From: an uncultured Clostridia bacterium
GTDB lineage: Bacteria; Bacillota; Clostridia; Christensenellales; Aristaeellaceae
Length of the DNA: 37,902 nucleotides
Assembly (NCBI GenBank): GCA_946538975.1
Contig: CAMNHF010000009.1
Location: forward strand, 1-37,902
Reading direction: 5' to 3'
Made by a program: the position numbers and the translations under genes. The notes under the pieces were generated by a model. It did not search any database and was not told the DNA's origin. It saw nothing but the letters and a program-made list of their open reading frames with translations. This document shows, piece by piece, positions 1 to 7,531 of the stretch. Position 1 is the first letter of the stretch, and every line of letters begins with the position of its first letter.

Positions 1-2
1 TC

Positions 3-794
3 GGCCTGACCTGCACCAATCCGCAGGTGACCGCGGGCAACAGCCACTACTTCCGCGTCTGCTTCCTGGATCCCTTCCAGGGCACCGTGCTGGCGAACTA
101 CGCCTACAAGGAGCTGGGCGCCCGCACCGCGTACTGCCTGGCCGAGCTGGGCAACGACTATGACGTGGGCCTGACGACCTACTTCCAGCAGGCCTTCGAG
201 GGGCTGGGCGGCATGGTCATCAGCGACACCTTCCCCACCGGCAACTCCGACTTCACCTCGTATCTGACCAACGCTGCGATGTACGGCGCGGAAGTGTTCT
301 TCTGCCCCGTGTCCATCGCCTACTCCACCCAGATCATCCAGCAGGCCGCGGCGCAGAACGTCACCTTCCCGATCCTGGGCGGCGACACCCTGGACAGCAA
401 CGTGGTCGCGGCGGCTGCCGTGGGCACCAACGTGAACCTGGTCATCGACACCTTCTATCAGGAAGGCGCGAACCCCGAGTTTGACACGAACTTCAAGGCC
501 TGGCTGAACAGCGATGCCGAGGCCCTGACCAACAACGGCGGCAACGACATCATCTCCGCCGTGTCCGTCATGGGCTATGACGGCTACTATGTGGCCCTGG
601 AAGCGCTGAAGGCTGCCGGCTCCACCGACTCCAAGGCGGTCATGGAAGCCCTGCCCGGCGTCTCCTACGTCGGCGTGTCCGGCCCGATCAACTTCGACGA
701 GACCGGCGACGCGATCCGCACCTCCGCCTTCGTCAAGAAGGTCAACACCGAAACCGGCGACTGGGAGTTCGTAACCGAACAGACCATCGAATAA
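3..794 (+). CDS. livJ: Branched-chain amino acid ABC transporter substrate-binding protein (5' partial)
   Basis: The reading frame is open from the window edge (frame beginning at base 3) to a TAA at 792-794, so the N-terminus with signal peptide is missing; about 263 residues are visible. The sequence looks like the Leu/Ile/Val-binding fold (Peripla_BP_6): it opens with a 'TNPQVT' segment, followed by alternating strands and helices such as 'ARTAYCLAELGNDYDVG' and a late 'GYDGYYVALEALKAAGS' helix typical of LivJ-like proteins. The protein should capture branched-chain amino acids or a related amide outside the membrane and deliver them to LivHMGF. It is the first visible gene of the liv cluster, separated from livH by about 200 bases with a strong hairpin. 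Substrate identity cannot be read from sequence alone. Confidence 0.9.
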   Translation, partial: GLTCTNPQVTAGNSHYFRVCFLDPFQGTVLANYAYKELGARTAYCLAELGNDYDVGLTTYFQQAFEGLGGMVISDTFPTGNSDFTSYLTNAAMYGAEVFFCPVSIAYSTQIIQQAAAQNVTFPILGGDTLDSNVVAAAAVGTNVNLVIDTFYQEGANPEFDTNFKAWLNSDAEALTNNGGNDIISAVSVMGYDGYYVALEALKAAGSTDSKAVMEALPGVSYVGVSGPINFDETGDAIRTSAFVKKVNTETGDWEFVTEQTIE

Positions 795-815
795 TCCCAT
801 CATCGGCGCAACTCT

Positions 816-852
816 GGGGCGGGGGCAGACCACTCTGTCCCCGTCCCTTTCA
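816..852 (+). terminator. Intercistronic terminator-like hairpin after the binding-protein gene
   Basis: Bases 816-829 pair with 834-847 (about 14 bp, two G-U pairs, 4-nt loop CCAC), followed by TTTCATTAT. The T-run is interrupted, so it probably terminates only partly. That would let the binding protein be made in excess over the membrane and ATPase subunits, as is common in binding-protein operons. Confidence 0.6.
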
Positions 853-919
853 TTATCATCCGATAAAGGCCGGCTCGCCGGCACCTGCGCACGCTCCTCG
901 CGCCCTGACTGAGAAAGCG

Positions 920-964
920 CCCGCCGGGGACAGTCCCCGCACGCCGGAGGCCGTCCCCGGCGGG
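920..964 (+). other. Long inverted repeat in the livH leader
   Basis: CCCGCCGGGGAC at 920-931 is perfectly complementary to GTCCCCGGCGGG at 953-964. A smaller competing hairpin, GGGGACAGTCCCC at 926-938, shares bases with the first arm, so the two folds exclude each other. No T-run follows, so this is not a terminator. It may stabilise the processed mRNA or expose/occlude the livH leader; the role is inference. Confidence 0.5.
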
Positions 965-1002
965 ACAGCGTGCAGCGCTCCGCGCCCAAGGAGGTTCCCC
1001 TC

Positions 1003-1926
1003 ATGTGGAACACGATCTTTCCCTATCTGCTCTCCGGCATCTCGGTGGGCGGCCAGTATGCGCTGATCGCCATCGGCTACACCATGGTGTACGGCATCCT
1101 GCGCCTCATCAACTTCGCCCACGGCGATGTGTTCATGGTGGCCGGCATCGTGATGGTGTACCTGGCGGCCAGCGGGCTGCCGCTGTACGTGACGATCCCG
1201 CTGGTGCTCGTCATCACGGCGGCCATCGGCTTCCTGATCGAGCGCGTGGCCTATAAGCCGCTGCGCAGCGCGCCCCGCATGAGCGTGATGATCTCGGCCA
1301 TCGGCGTCAGCTACACCCTGCAGAACCTGGTGCTGTACATCACCGGCGGCCTGAACAAGCAGTATCCCACCATCCCGTGGATCTCCGACTCCGTGACGAT
1401 CGGCTCCGCGACCACAAAGCTAGTCACGGTGATCACGCCGGTGCTGACCATCGTGCTGGTGGTGGCGCTGGTGCTGCTCATCAACAAGACCAAGATCGGC
1501 ATGGCGATGCGGGCGGTGTCCAAGGATTTCGAGACCAGCCAGCTGATGGGCATCAAGATCAACAGCGTGATCTCCGTCACCTTCGTGACCGGCTCCTTCC
1601 TGGCGGCGGTGGGCTCCGTGCTGTACTTCACGAACTATCCCACCGTCATCCAGACCTCCGGCGCGATGCCGGGCCTGAAGGCCTTTGTGGCGGCGGTGTT
1701 CGGCGGCATCGGCTCGATTCCCGGCGCGGTGATCGGCGCGTTCATCATCGGCATCATGGAGAACATCATCAAGGGACTGGACGTCATTCTCTTCAAGGCG
1801 GGGGTCATCAGCAAGCCGCTGGGCCTGGCCACCTTCTCCGACGCCTTCACCTTCGCCCTGCTGATCATTATCCTGGTGGTGAAGCCGACGGGCCTGTTCG
1901 GCGAGAAAGCGACCGACAAGGTGTAA
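1003..1926 (+). CDS. livH: Branched-chain amino acid ABC transporter permease LivH
   Basis: A 307-residue, very hydrophobic protein with about eight transmembrane segments. It carries LivH family landmarks: N-terminal 'GISVGGQYALIAIGYTMVYGILRLINFAHGD', and a C-terminal 'AFVAAVFGGIGSIPGAVIGAFIIGIMEN' with the EAA-like loop contacting the ATPases. It forms half of the membrane channel with LivM. The ATG at 1003 is preferred over upstream in-frame GTG codons (open from 970) because AAGGAGG at 988-994 lies 8 nt before it. The gene ends 12 bases before livM, so both are co-translated in one operon. Confidence 0.95.
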   Translation: MWNTIFPYLLSGISVGGQYALIAIGYTMVYGILRLINFAHGDVFMVAGIVMVYLAASGLPLYVTIPLVLVITAAIGFLIERVAYKPLRSAPRMSVMISAIGVSYTLQNLVLYITGGLNKQYPTIPWISDSVTIGSATTKLVTVITPVLTIVLVVALVLLINKTKIGMAMRAVSKDFETSQLMGIKINSVISVTFVTGSFLAAVGSVLYFTNYPTVIQTSGAMPGLKAFVAAVFGGIGSIPGAVIGAFIIGIMENIIKGLDVILFKAGVISKPLGLATFSDAFTFALLIIILVVKPTGLFGEKATDKV

Positions 1927-1938
1927 GGAGGGAGCAAC

Positions 1939-3060
1939 ATGGCTGCAAAAGGAAAAGACGGGCGGGAGAAGAACCGCCGCGGCGCTGTCATCACCTGGGT
2001 GATCATCGCGCTGATCTATGTGGGCGTGTTTGTGGCTGAGCAGCTGCTGCCGCCGACCTCCATGCTCTTTACCGTGCTGAAAAAGGGCGCGACCTATGCC
2101 CTCGTGGCAGTGTCGATGAACCTGCTCAACGGCTTCACCGGCATCTTCTCCCTGGGGCAGGCCGGCTTCATGCTGATCGGCGCGTATGTGTTCGCCATCT
2201 TCACGATTCCCGTGGAGGTCCGCGGCAGCGTGTATCAGTATTTTGACGGCGGCCTGGTGCAGTTCACGCTGCCGGTGCCGGTGGCGATGGTTCTCTCCGG
2301 CCTCGCGGCGGCTTTCTTCGCCTTCCTGATCGGCCTGCCGGTGCTGCGCCTCAAGAGCGATTACCTCGCCATCGCGACGCTGGGCTTCGCGGAGATCATC
2401 CGCGCCATCTTCCAGTGGAACCAGCTGGGCCCGGTCACCAACGGCTCCAACATGCTGCGCCTCTTCCCCAAGTTCAACGACTTCAACATCACCGACGCCC
2501 AGGGGAACGTGATCGTATACCTGTCCACCCTGGTGCCCTTCCTGATCACGGGGCTGTGCATCGGGCTGATCGTGCTGCTGCTGCACTCCGGCTACGGCCG
2601 CGCCCTGCGGGCCATCCGCGATGACGAGATCGCCGCGGAGGCCATGGGTATCAACCTGGCCCACCACAAGCAGCTGGCCTTCTGCATCTCCTCGTTCTTC
2701 GCGGGGGTCGGCGGGGCCATGCTGGCGATGTACCAGACCACGGTGCAGGCGAAGTCCTTCACCACCGCGATGACCTACGAGATCCTGCTGATCGTCGTCA
2801 TCGGCGGCATCGGCTCGGTCACCGGCAGCGTTTTGTCCTCCTTCCTGTTCGTGGCCTGCTCGGAGTGGTGGCTGCGCTTCCTGGATGAGCAGCAGGTGAT
2901 CGGGGACTTCCAGGTGCCGCTGCTGCGCAACGGCTTCCGCCTGGTGGTGTTCTCCATCATCATCATGGTGGTCGTGCTGTTCTTCCGCAGGGGCATCATG
3001 GGCACGCGGGAGCTGCCGGATCTGTTCCGGCCCCGGCGGAAGGAGGCGGCGCTGAAATGA
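1939..3060 (+). CDS. livM: Branched-chain amino acid ABC transporter permease LivM
   Basis: A 373-residue polytopic membrane protein and partner of LivH. Typical LivM segments are visible: 'YALVAVSMNLLNGFTGIFSLGQAGFMLIGAYVFA', 'LPVLRLKSDYLAIATLGFAEIIR', and 'ALRAIRDDEIAAEAMGIN', followed by 'ILLIVVIGGIGSVTGSVL'. The N-terminal 25 residues are basic (KGKDGREKNRR), consistent with a cytoplasmic start. A clear ribosome site (AAGGAGGGAGC) precedes the ATG. The stop overlaps the livG start as ATGA (3057-3060), implying translational coupling. Confidence 0.95.
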   Translation: MAAKGKDGREKNRRGAVITWVIIALIYVGVFVAEQLLPPTSMLFTVLKKGATYALVAVSMNLLNGFTGIFSLGQAGFMLIGAYVFAIFTIPVEVRGSVYQYFDGGLVQFTLPVPVAMVLSGLAAAFFAFLIGLPVLRLKSDYLAIATLGFAEIIRAIFQWNQLGPVTNGSNMLRLFPKFNDFNITDAQGNVIVYLSTLVPFLITGLCIGLIVLLLHSGYGRALRAIRDDEIAAEAMGINLAHHKQLAFCISSFFAGVGGAMLAMYQTTVQAKSFTTAMTYEILLIVVIGGIGSVTGSVLSSFLFVACSEWWLRFLDEQQVIGDFQVPLLRNGFRLVVFSIIIMVVVLFFRRGIMGTRELPDLFRPRRKEAALK

Positions 3061-3899
3061 GCGAAACCGTGCTGCAAATCGAACACCTGACCATGCAGTT
3101 CGGCGGCGTGGTGGCCGTGTACGACCTGTCCATGGAGATCCGCCAGGGCGAGATCATCGCGCTGATCGGCCCCAACGGCGCGGGCAAGACGACCGCCTTC
3201 AACTGCGTCACCGGCGTGTATGAGCCCACCAACGGCCAGGTCATCTTCCAGGGCGAGACGATCGCCCGCAGCCATCCCTACGGCAAGATGCGGAAGATCT
3301 ACGCCGGCAGCGAGGCCGACGCCTACCTGAACGGCAGCGTCCGCCTGAGCCCGGACCGCATCACCCGGCTGGGCATCGCCCGCACCTTCCAGAACATCCG
3401 CCTGTTCTCCGGCATGACCGTGTTTGAGAACGTGCTGACCGCCATGCACCTGCGGCGCAGGTCCAACTTCTTCACCGCGGCCTTGCACCTGAACCGCGCC
3501 GAGGAGAAGGCCATGCAGCAGCGGGCCGCCGAGCTGCTGGAGGTTGTCGGCCTGACCGACGTCTCGGGCGAGCTGGCCACCTCCCTGCCCTACGGCAAAC
3601 AGCGCCTGCTGGAGATTGCCCGGGCCCTGGCGACGGAGCCCAAGCTGCTGCTGCTGGACGAGCCCGCCGCCGGCATGAACCCGCAGGAGACCGAGGAGCT
3701 GAGCGCGTTCATCTGCCGCATCAAGGAGCATTTCAACCTGAGCATCTTCGTCATCGAGCATCACATGAACCTGGTCATGGCCATCTCCGACCGCATCTAT
3801 GTCATCGACTTCGGCAAGCTGATCGCCGAGGGCACGCCGGCGGAGATTCAGAACAACCCCGCCGTCATTGAGGCGTATCTGGGAGGTGGCGAGGAATGA
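3057..3899 (+). CDS. livG: Branched-chain amino acid ABC transporter ATPase LivG
   Basis: A 280-residue ABC ATPase. Walker A is 'GPNGAGKT' near residue 40. The signature is the LivG-type 'LPYGKQRLLEIARAL' rather than LSGGQ. Walker B is 'LLLLDEPAAGMNP', followed by the switch His in 'IFVIEHHMNLV'. It is longer than the roughly 255 residues usual for E. coli LivG because of an insertion near residues 75-100 (around 'YAGSEADAYLNGSVRLSPDRI'), which is common in Clostridia homologues (family knowledge). With LivF it energises uptake through LivHM. Start and stop overlap livM and livF by 4 nt each. Confidence 0.95.
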   Translation: MSETVLQIEHLTMQFGGVVAVYDLSMEIRQGEIIALIGPNGAGKTTAFNCVTGVYEPTNGQVIFQGETIARSHPYGKMRKIYAGSEADAYLNGSVRLSPDRITRLGIARTFQNIRLFSGMTVFENVLTAMHLRRRSNFFTAALHLNRAEEKAMQQRAAELLEVVGLTDVSGELATSLPYGKQRLLEIARALATEPKLLLLDEPAAGMNPQETEELSAFICRIKEHFNLSIFVIEHHMNLVMAISDRIYVIDFGKLIAEGTPAEIQNNPAVIEAYLGGGEE

Positions 3900-4612
3900 G
3901 CCTCTTGCACATCAGCGACCTGCGCGTATCCTACGGCGGCATCGAGGCGCTCAAGGGCATCTCCCTGGATGTGGAGAAGGGCGAGATCGTCACGCTGATC
4001 GGCGCCAACGGCGCGGGCAAATCCACCACGCTGCGGGCCATCTCCGGCCTGGTGCCGCTGAAAACCGGCACGATCACCTATGACGGCCAGGTCATCAGCG
4101 GCCAGAGCCCGCAGAAGATCGTCTCCGAGGGCATCTGCATGGTGCCGGAGGGGCGGCGGGTCTTCCCGAACCTGACCGTGCTGGAAAACCTGCGCATCGG
4201 CGCCTACCTGCGCAAGGACGACATCCAGCCGGACATCGCGCATGTCTACCAGCTCTTCCCCCGGCTGAAGGAGCGGTCGTGGCAGCTGGCCGGCACGCTC
4301 TCCGGCGGCGAGCAGCAGATGCTGGCCGTGGGCCGTGCCCTGATGATGCGGCCGAAGCTGCTGATGATGGACGAGCCCTCCCTGGGCCTGGCCCCGCTGG
4401 TCATCCGCGACATCTTCCGCATCATCCGCACCCTGCACGAGGAGGGCATCACGATCCTGCTGGTGGAGCAGAACGCCAACGCCGCCCTGCGCGTGGCCGA
4501 CTCCGCCTACGTGCTGGAGACCGGCAGCCTCGGCATGCACGGCACCGGCGAGGAGCTGCTGAACGACCCGCGCGTGAAGGAGGCCTACCTGGGCAAAAGC
4601 CGCGGCCAGTGA
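3896..4612 (+). CDS. livF: Branched-chain amino acid ABC transporter ATPase LivF
   Basis: A 238-residue ABC ATPase, full length for LivF. It has Walker A 'GANGAGKST', a Q-loop region with 'VPEGRRVFPNLTVLENL', signature 'LSGGEQQMLAVGRALM', Walker B 'LLMMDEPSLGLAPL', and H-loop region 'ILLVEQNA' (Gln in place of the usual His, normal for LivF). It is the last gene of the operon; its ATG overlaps the livG stop (ATGA 3896-3899), and a strong terminator follows 16 bases after its stop. Confidence 0.95.
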   Translation: MSLLHISDLRVSYGGIEALKGISLDVEKGEIVTLIGANGAGKSTTLRAISGLVPLKTGTITYDGQVISGQSPQKIVSEGICMVPEGRRVFPNLTVLENLRIGAYLRKDDIQPDIAHVYQLFPRLKERSWQLAGTLSGGEQQMLAVGRALMMRPKLLMMDEPSLGLAPLVIRDIFRIIRTLHEEGITILLVEQNANAALRVADSAYVLETGSLGMHGTGEELLNDPRVKEAYLGKSRGQ

Positions 4613-4628
4613 CGGGATCCCAAAGAGA

Positions 4629-4695
4629 AACTGCTCCCCTGAAGCGGACACCGGAGAAGCCAAACCGGTGCGCGTCAGGGGAGCAGTTCTGTTTT
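4629..4695 (+). terminator. Rho-independent terminator of the liv operon
   Basis: Arms AACTGCTCCCCTGA (4629-4642) and TCAGGGGAGCAGTT (4675-4688) are perfectly complementary. They enclose a second small hairpin (CACCGG/CCGGTG around 4649-4671) and are followed by CTGTTTTT. It separates livF from the convergent LysR gene. Confidence 0.85.
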
Positions 4696-4769
4696 TCGTG
4701 TGAAGCCAGGGCGATTGTCCCGCCATCTCCTGCCGCCTTCCGCGGAGACGGGGCGCTTTTCCGGTGCGC

Positions 4770-5666
4770 TCAGCGCGGCGGGGCCTCCGCTGAGATGAAG
4801 CTGGTCCGCAGTTTCCGCAGAAAGCGCTCCGCGATGGGGGAGAATACCGGATACTTCTTCCAGATCAGGTACAGCTTTGTCTCCAGCCTTGGGGACAGCG
4901 GGCGGAAGACCAGCCCGGAGCCGGGCGACGTGTCGATCAGATGGCGGAAGGTCAGCAGATACCCGAGGCCCTCCTTTGCGAACATGGAGCCGTTGTAGGA
5001 GAGCCGGAAGGAGCCCTCCAGCCGCAGCTCCGCCATCCTGCTTCCGCACCAGGCGGGCAGATCGTTTTCCCAGCTCTGCTCCGAGCAGAACAACGGCAGG
5101 CCGATGAGATCATCCACGGTGATGGTCTCTTTTTGCGAAAGCGGATCGCCGGCCGGGAAGACCAGGCCCCACACGTCGGCCTCCGGGAAGGCCAGCGCCT
5201 CGTATTTGCCGGTGTCCGGGGGCTCCGCCAGCACCGCGAAGTCCAGCAGCCCCTTGTCCAGCTTCTCCGTCACCTGCTCCGTGTCGCCGCTGGTGATGTG
5301 GTAGCGCAGCTGCGGGTACTGCCGGCGGAATTCCCGGATCTCCCGGGCCAGATGCTGGATCAGATGGGACTCGGCCAGGCCGAAGTAGATGTCGCCGCCG
5401 GTGATGTCGTCCAGCGTGACGAATTCCTGCGTGATCCGGTCCGCCATGCTGACCAGATCCTCCGCCCGGCTGCGCAGCAGCACGCCCTCGTCTGTCAGCC
5501 GGATGGAGAAGCTGTGCCGGGTGAACAGCTTCTTTCCCAGCTCTTCCTCCAGGGCCCGCAGCGCCTTGGACAGGGTCGGTTGGGTCACGTGCAGCTGCTC
5601 CGCCGCCCGGGTCATGTTTTCTTCCCTTGCGACCGCCAGGAAATACCGCAGTGTTCTGATCTCCAT
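4770..5666 (-). CDS. LysR-family transcriptional regulator
   Basis: A 298-residue regulator. The N-terminal winged helix-turn-helix is canonical ('MEIRTLRYFLAVAREENMTRAAEQLHVTQPTLSKALRALEEELGKKLFTR', residues 1-50), followed by a linker helix and a LysR substrate-binding effector domain (about 90-290). The ATG is supported by GGAGGG a few bases upstream. It is divergent from the 75-aa protein/alpha-beta hydrolase pair. The shared intergenic region holds a perfect 16-bp palindrome and overlapping divergent promoters, so autoregulation and control of the hydrolase are likely. The effector is unknown. Confidence 0.92.
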   Translation of the reverse strand: MEIRTLRYFLAVAREENMTRAAEQLHVTQPTLSKALRALEEELGKKLFTRHSFSIRLTDEGVLLRSRAEDLVSMADRITQEFVTLDDITGGDIYFGLAESHLIQHLAREIREFRRQYPQLRYHITSGDTEQVTEKLDKGLLDFAVLAEPPDTGKYEALAFPEADVWGLVFPAGDPLSQKETITVDDLIGLPLFCSEQSWENDLPAWCGSRMAELRLEGSFRLSYNGSMFAKEGLGYLLTFRHLIDTSPGSGLVFRPLSPRLETKLYLIWKKYPVFSPIAERFLRKLRTSFISAEAPPR

Positions 5667-5692
5667 GCTGCCCTCCGTGAAATGCTGAATTG

Positions 5693-5708
5693 GAATATCA
5701 TGATATTC
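5693..5708. promoter_or_regulatory. 16-bp palindrome, candidate LysR operator
   Basis: GAATATCATGATATTC is a perfect palindrome between the LysR gene and the divergent operon. It lies just downstream of the LysR -10 box, a position suited to autorepression, and about 35 bp upstream of the -10 of the rightward promoter. Confidence 0.55.
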
Positions 5709-5737
5709 ATTATAACCATTGGCGCGGTTTTCCGCAA
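5709..5737 (-). promoter_or_regulatory. Predicted promoter of the LysR gene
   Basis: On the minus strand, TTGCGG (5737-5732), a 17-nt spacer, then TATAAT (5714-5709). It overlaps the rightward promoter region, so the two promoters probably compete. Confidence 0.5.
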
Positions 5738-5748
5738 GGTGCTATGAT
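5719..5748 (+). promoter_or_regulatory. Predicted promoter of the 75-aa protein/hydrolase operon
   Basis: TTGGCG (5719-5724), an 18-nt spacer and TATGAT (5743-5748) preceded by TGC (extended -10). The distance to the start codon at 5790 is about 35 nt from the expected transcription start. Confidence 0.5.
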
Positions 5749-5789
5749 GAGGCTGTCCCCAGGGACAAAAGAACCGGACGGAGGCTGCG

Positions 5790-6017
5790 ATGAACGCGGA
5801 GCGCGCAAGACTGTGCCTCAAGGAGCTCGGCTGCAGCCCGGCCAAGGCGGGGCGGGTGGCAGAGCTGATGGAGGCGGACCGGCTGGCGGAAGCCCGGCAG
5901 CAGCTCCGGGCGCTGCGCTGCGGCCTCATGGAAGAATTGCACGCCTGCCAGCGGCGCGTGGACCAGCTGGACTGGCTGATCCGGGAGACCGAGAAAACGG
6001 CCGATGCGAAGCGATGA
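5790..6017 (+). CDS. Small conserved-looking helical protein, 75 aa
   Basis: I do not recognise a named family. The 75-residue product is Ala/Leu/Arg/Glu-rich and predicted almost fully helical. It has an N-terminal segment resembling a small helix-hairpin ('LKELGCSPAKAGRVAELMEADRLAEAR'), then a likely coiled coil ('LMEELHACQRRVDQLDWLIRETEKT'). Evidence that it is real: a promoter upstream, ribosome site GGACGGAGG before the ATG, and tight spacing (14 nt) to the following hydrolase gene. It could be a partner or modulator of the LysR regulator or the hydrolase; this is a guess from context only. Confidence 0.6.
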   Translation: MNAERARLCLKELGCSPAKAGRVAELMEADRLAEARQQLRALRCGLMEELHACQRRVDQLDWLIRETEKTADAKR

Positions 6018-6031
6018 AGGAGGAAACGACC

Positions 6032-7012
6032 ATGATGAAAACCGAAGCCCTGACCCTGACCCGGGAGTGGGACAAGACCTTCCCCCAGAGCGACAGGGTG
6101 GAGCACCGCAAGGTGACCTTCGCCAACCACTTTGGCATCACGCTGGCGGCGGATCTGTACATCCCCAGGGGAGCCGCCGGCAAGCTGCCCGCCGTCGCGG
6201 TCTGCGGCCCCTTCGGCGCCTGCAAGGAGCAGGCCTCCGGGCTGTATGCGCAGGAGATGGCGGAGCGCGGCTTCCTGGCCGTCGCCTTTGACCCGTCCTT
6301 CACCGGCGAGTCCGGCGGCTTTCCCCGGGCGATGCATTCCCCGGACATCGACGTGGAAGACTTCCAGGCGGCGGTGGACTTCCTGTCCTGCTGCGAGCTG
6401 GCCGATCCGGAGCGCATCGGCATCATCGGCATCTGCGGCTGGGGCGGCATGGCGCTGCAGACGGCCTGCATCGACACCCGGGTGAAGGCCACGGTTGTGT
6501 CCACCATGTACGATATGTCCCGCGTGGCCGGGAACGGCTACTTTGATTCGGCGAACAGCAAGGAGGCCCGCCGGCAGGCCCGTGAGGCGATCAACGCCCA
6601 GCGCACCGCGGATTTCCGCAATGGCAGCTATGCGCGGGCTGGCGGCGTGGTGGATCCCCTGCCGGAGGACGCGCCGTTCTTCGTGAAGGACTACTACGAC
6701 TACTACAAGACCCGGCGGGGCTATCATCCCCGCTCCCTGAACTCCAATGACGGCTGGGCGGCCTCCACGGGCACCTCCCTGATGAACACCCGCCTCTTCA
6801 CCTATGCCGGGGAGATCGACAGCGCCGTGCTGCTGATCCACGGCGAAAAGGCCCACTCCTGCTACATGAGCCGGGACGCCTTCAAGCTGCTGCGGGGCGA
6901 CAACAAGGAGCTGCTGATCATCCCCGGCGCGGTGCACACCGATCTCTATGACCGGAAGGACATCATCCCCTTTGACCGGATTCAGGCCTTCCTGGAGGCC
7001 TATCTGAAATAA
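6032..7012 (+). CDS. Alpha/beta hydrolase (dienelactone-hydrolase-like, Cys nucleophile)
   Basis: A 326-residue cytoplasmic alpha/beta hydrolase. The nucleophile elbow reads 'IGICGWGG', placing Cys135 where most esterases have Ser. The probable catalytic His is His302 in 'PGAVHTDLYD', and the acid lies near 'LIHGEKAHS'. Cys nucleophiles occur in dienelactone hydrolase, and a GxCxG elbow recurs in Bacillota YcjY-like hydrolases (family knowledge). Substrate is unknown, probably a small ester, lactone or amide. Two adjacent ATGs (6032, 6035) follow GAAGGAGGAAACG. It is second in the LysR-divergent operon and probably under LysR control. Confidence 0.85.
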   Translation: MMKTEALTLTREWDKTFPQSDRVEHRKVTFANHFGITLAADLYIPRGAAGKLPAVAVCGPFGACKEQASGLYAQEMAERGFLAVAFDPSFTGESGGFPRAMHSPDIDVEDFQAAVDFLSCCELADPERIGIIGICGWGGMALQTACIDTRVKATVVSTMYDMSRVAGNGYFDSANSKEARRQAREAINAQRTADFRNGSYARAGGVVDPLPEDAPFFVKDYYDYYKTRRGYHPRSLNSNDGWAASTGTSLMNTRLFTYAGEIDSAVLLIHGEKAHSCYMSRDAFKLLRGDNKELLIIPGAVHTDLYDRKDIIPFDRIQAFLEAYLK

Positions 7013-7077
7013 GCAGCCTTTGACAAAAGCGAATCGCTGCCGTGAGGGCAGACCAAGTGAAGGAAGTGCAGACCCGA

Positions 7078-7434
7078 ATGAAGATGAAAATCGGTGACAC
7101 GCCGGTGGCGGTGGCCTGGGAGGACAATGAATCCGTGCAGGCCCTGAGAGCGCTGGCCGCAGACGGCCTGACGATCCGGCTGTCCATGTACGGCGGCTTT
7201 GAGCAGGTGGGCCCCATCGGCCGGGATCTCCCGAGCCGGGACGTCCAGACCGACACCTCCGCCGGCGACATCGTGCTCTTTTCCGGCAGCCAGATGGTGG
7301 TGTTCTACGGCAGCAATTCCTGGGCCTATACCCGGCTGGGCCGCATTGTGGACAAGTCCCCGGAGGAAATGTGGGAGCTGCTGGGGCAGGGGGATGTGAC
7401 GGTCACCCTCTCCCCGGAGGCGGGCAGCCGCTGA
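7078..7434 (+). CDS. Cyclophilin-like fold protein
   Basis: A 118-residue protein matching the small bacterial cyclophilin-like domain (Cyclophil_like2 type): 'MKMKIGDTPVAVAWEDNESVQAL', then 'LPSRDVQTDTSAGDIVLFSGSQMVVFYGSNSWAYTRLGRI'. Typical members are about 110-150 residues and include secreted or oxidoreductase-linked forms; no signal peptide is visible here. The ATG at 7078 with AAGGAAG about 11 nt upstream is preferred over an in-frame GTG at 7042 that has no good ribosome site. It lies 65 nt after the hydrolase and is probably co-transcribed. Catalytic prolyl-isomerase activity should not be assumed. Confidence 0.8.
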   Translation: MKMKIGDTPVAVAWEDNESVQALRALAADGLTIRLSMYGGFEQVGPIGRDLPSRDVQTDTSAGDIVLFSGSQMVVFYGSNSWAYTRLGRIVDKSPEEMWELLGQGDVTVTLSPEAGSR

Positions 7435-7445
7435 AACCGAAGCAT

Positions 7446-7500
7446 AAAGAGAAGCCTGCGGTTCCGTGACGATGATCGGAGCCGCAGGCCTCTCTTTTTG
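7446..7500. terminator. Bidirectional terminator between convergent genes
   Basis: A stem of about 20 bp (7446-7465 with 7478-7497; one mismatch, one G-U) flanked by AAAGAG on the left and CTCTTTTT on the right. It can stop the rightward hydrolase operon and the leftward UvrA-like gene. Confidence 0.8.
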
Positions 7501-7531
7501 GTGCATCGGATGAAACGGGCTCTGCTTCCCT

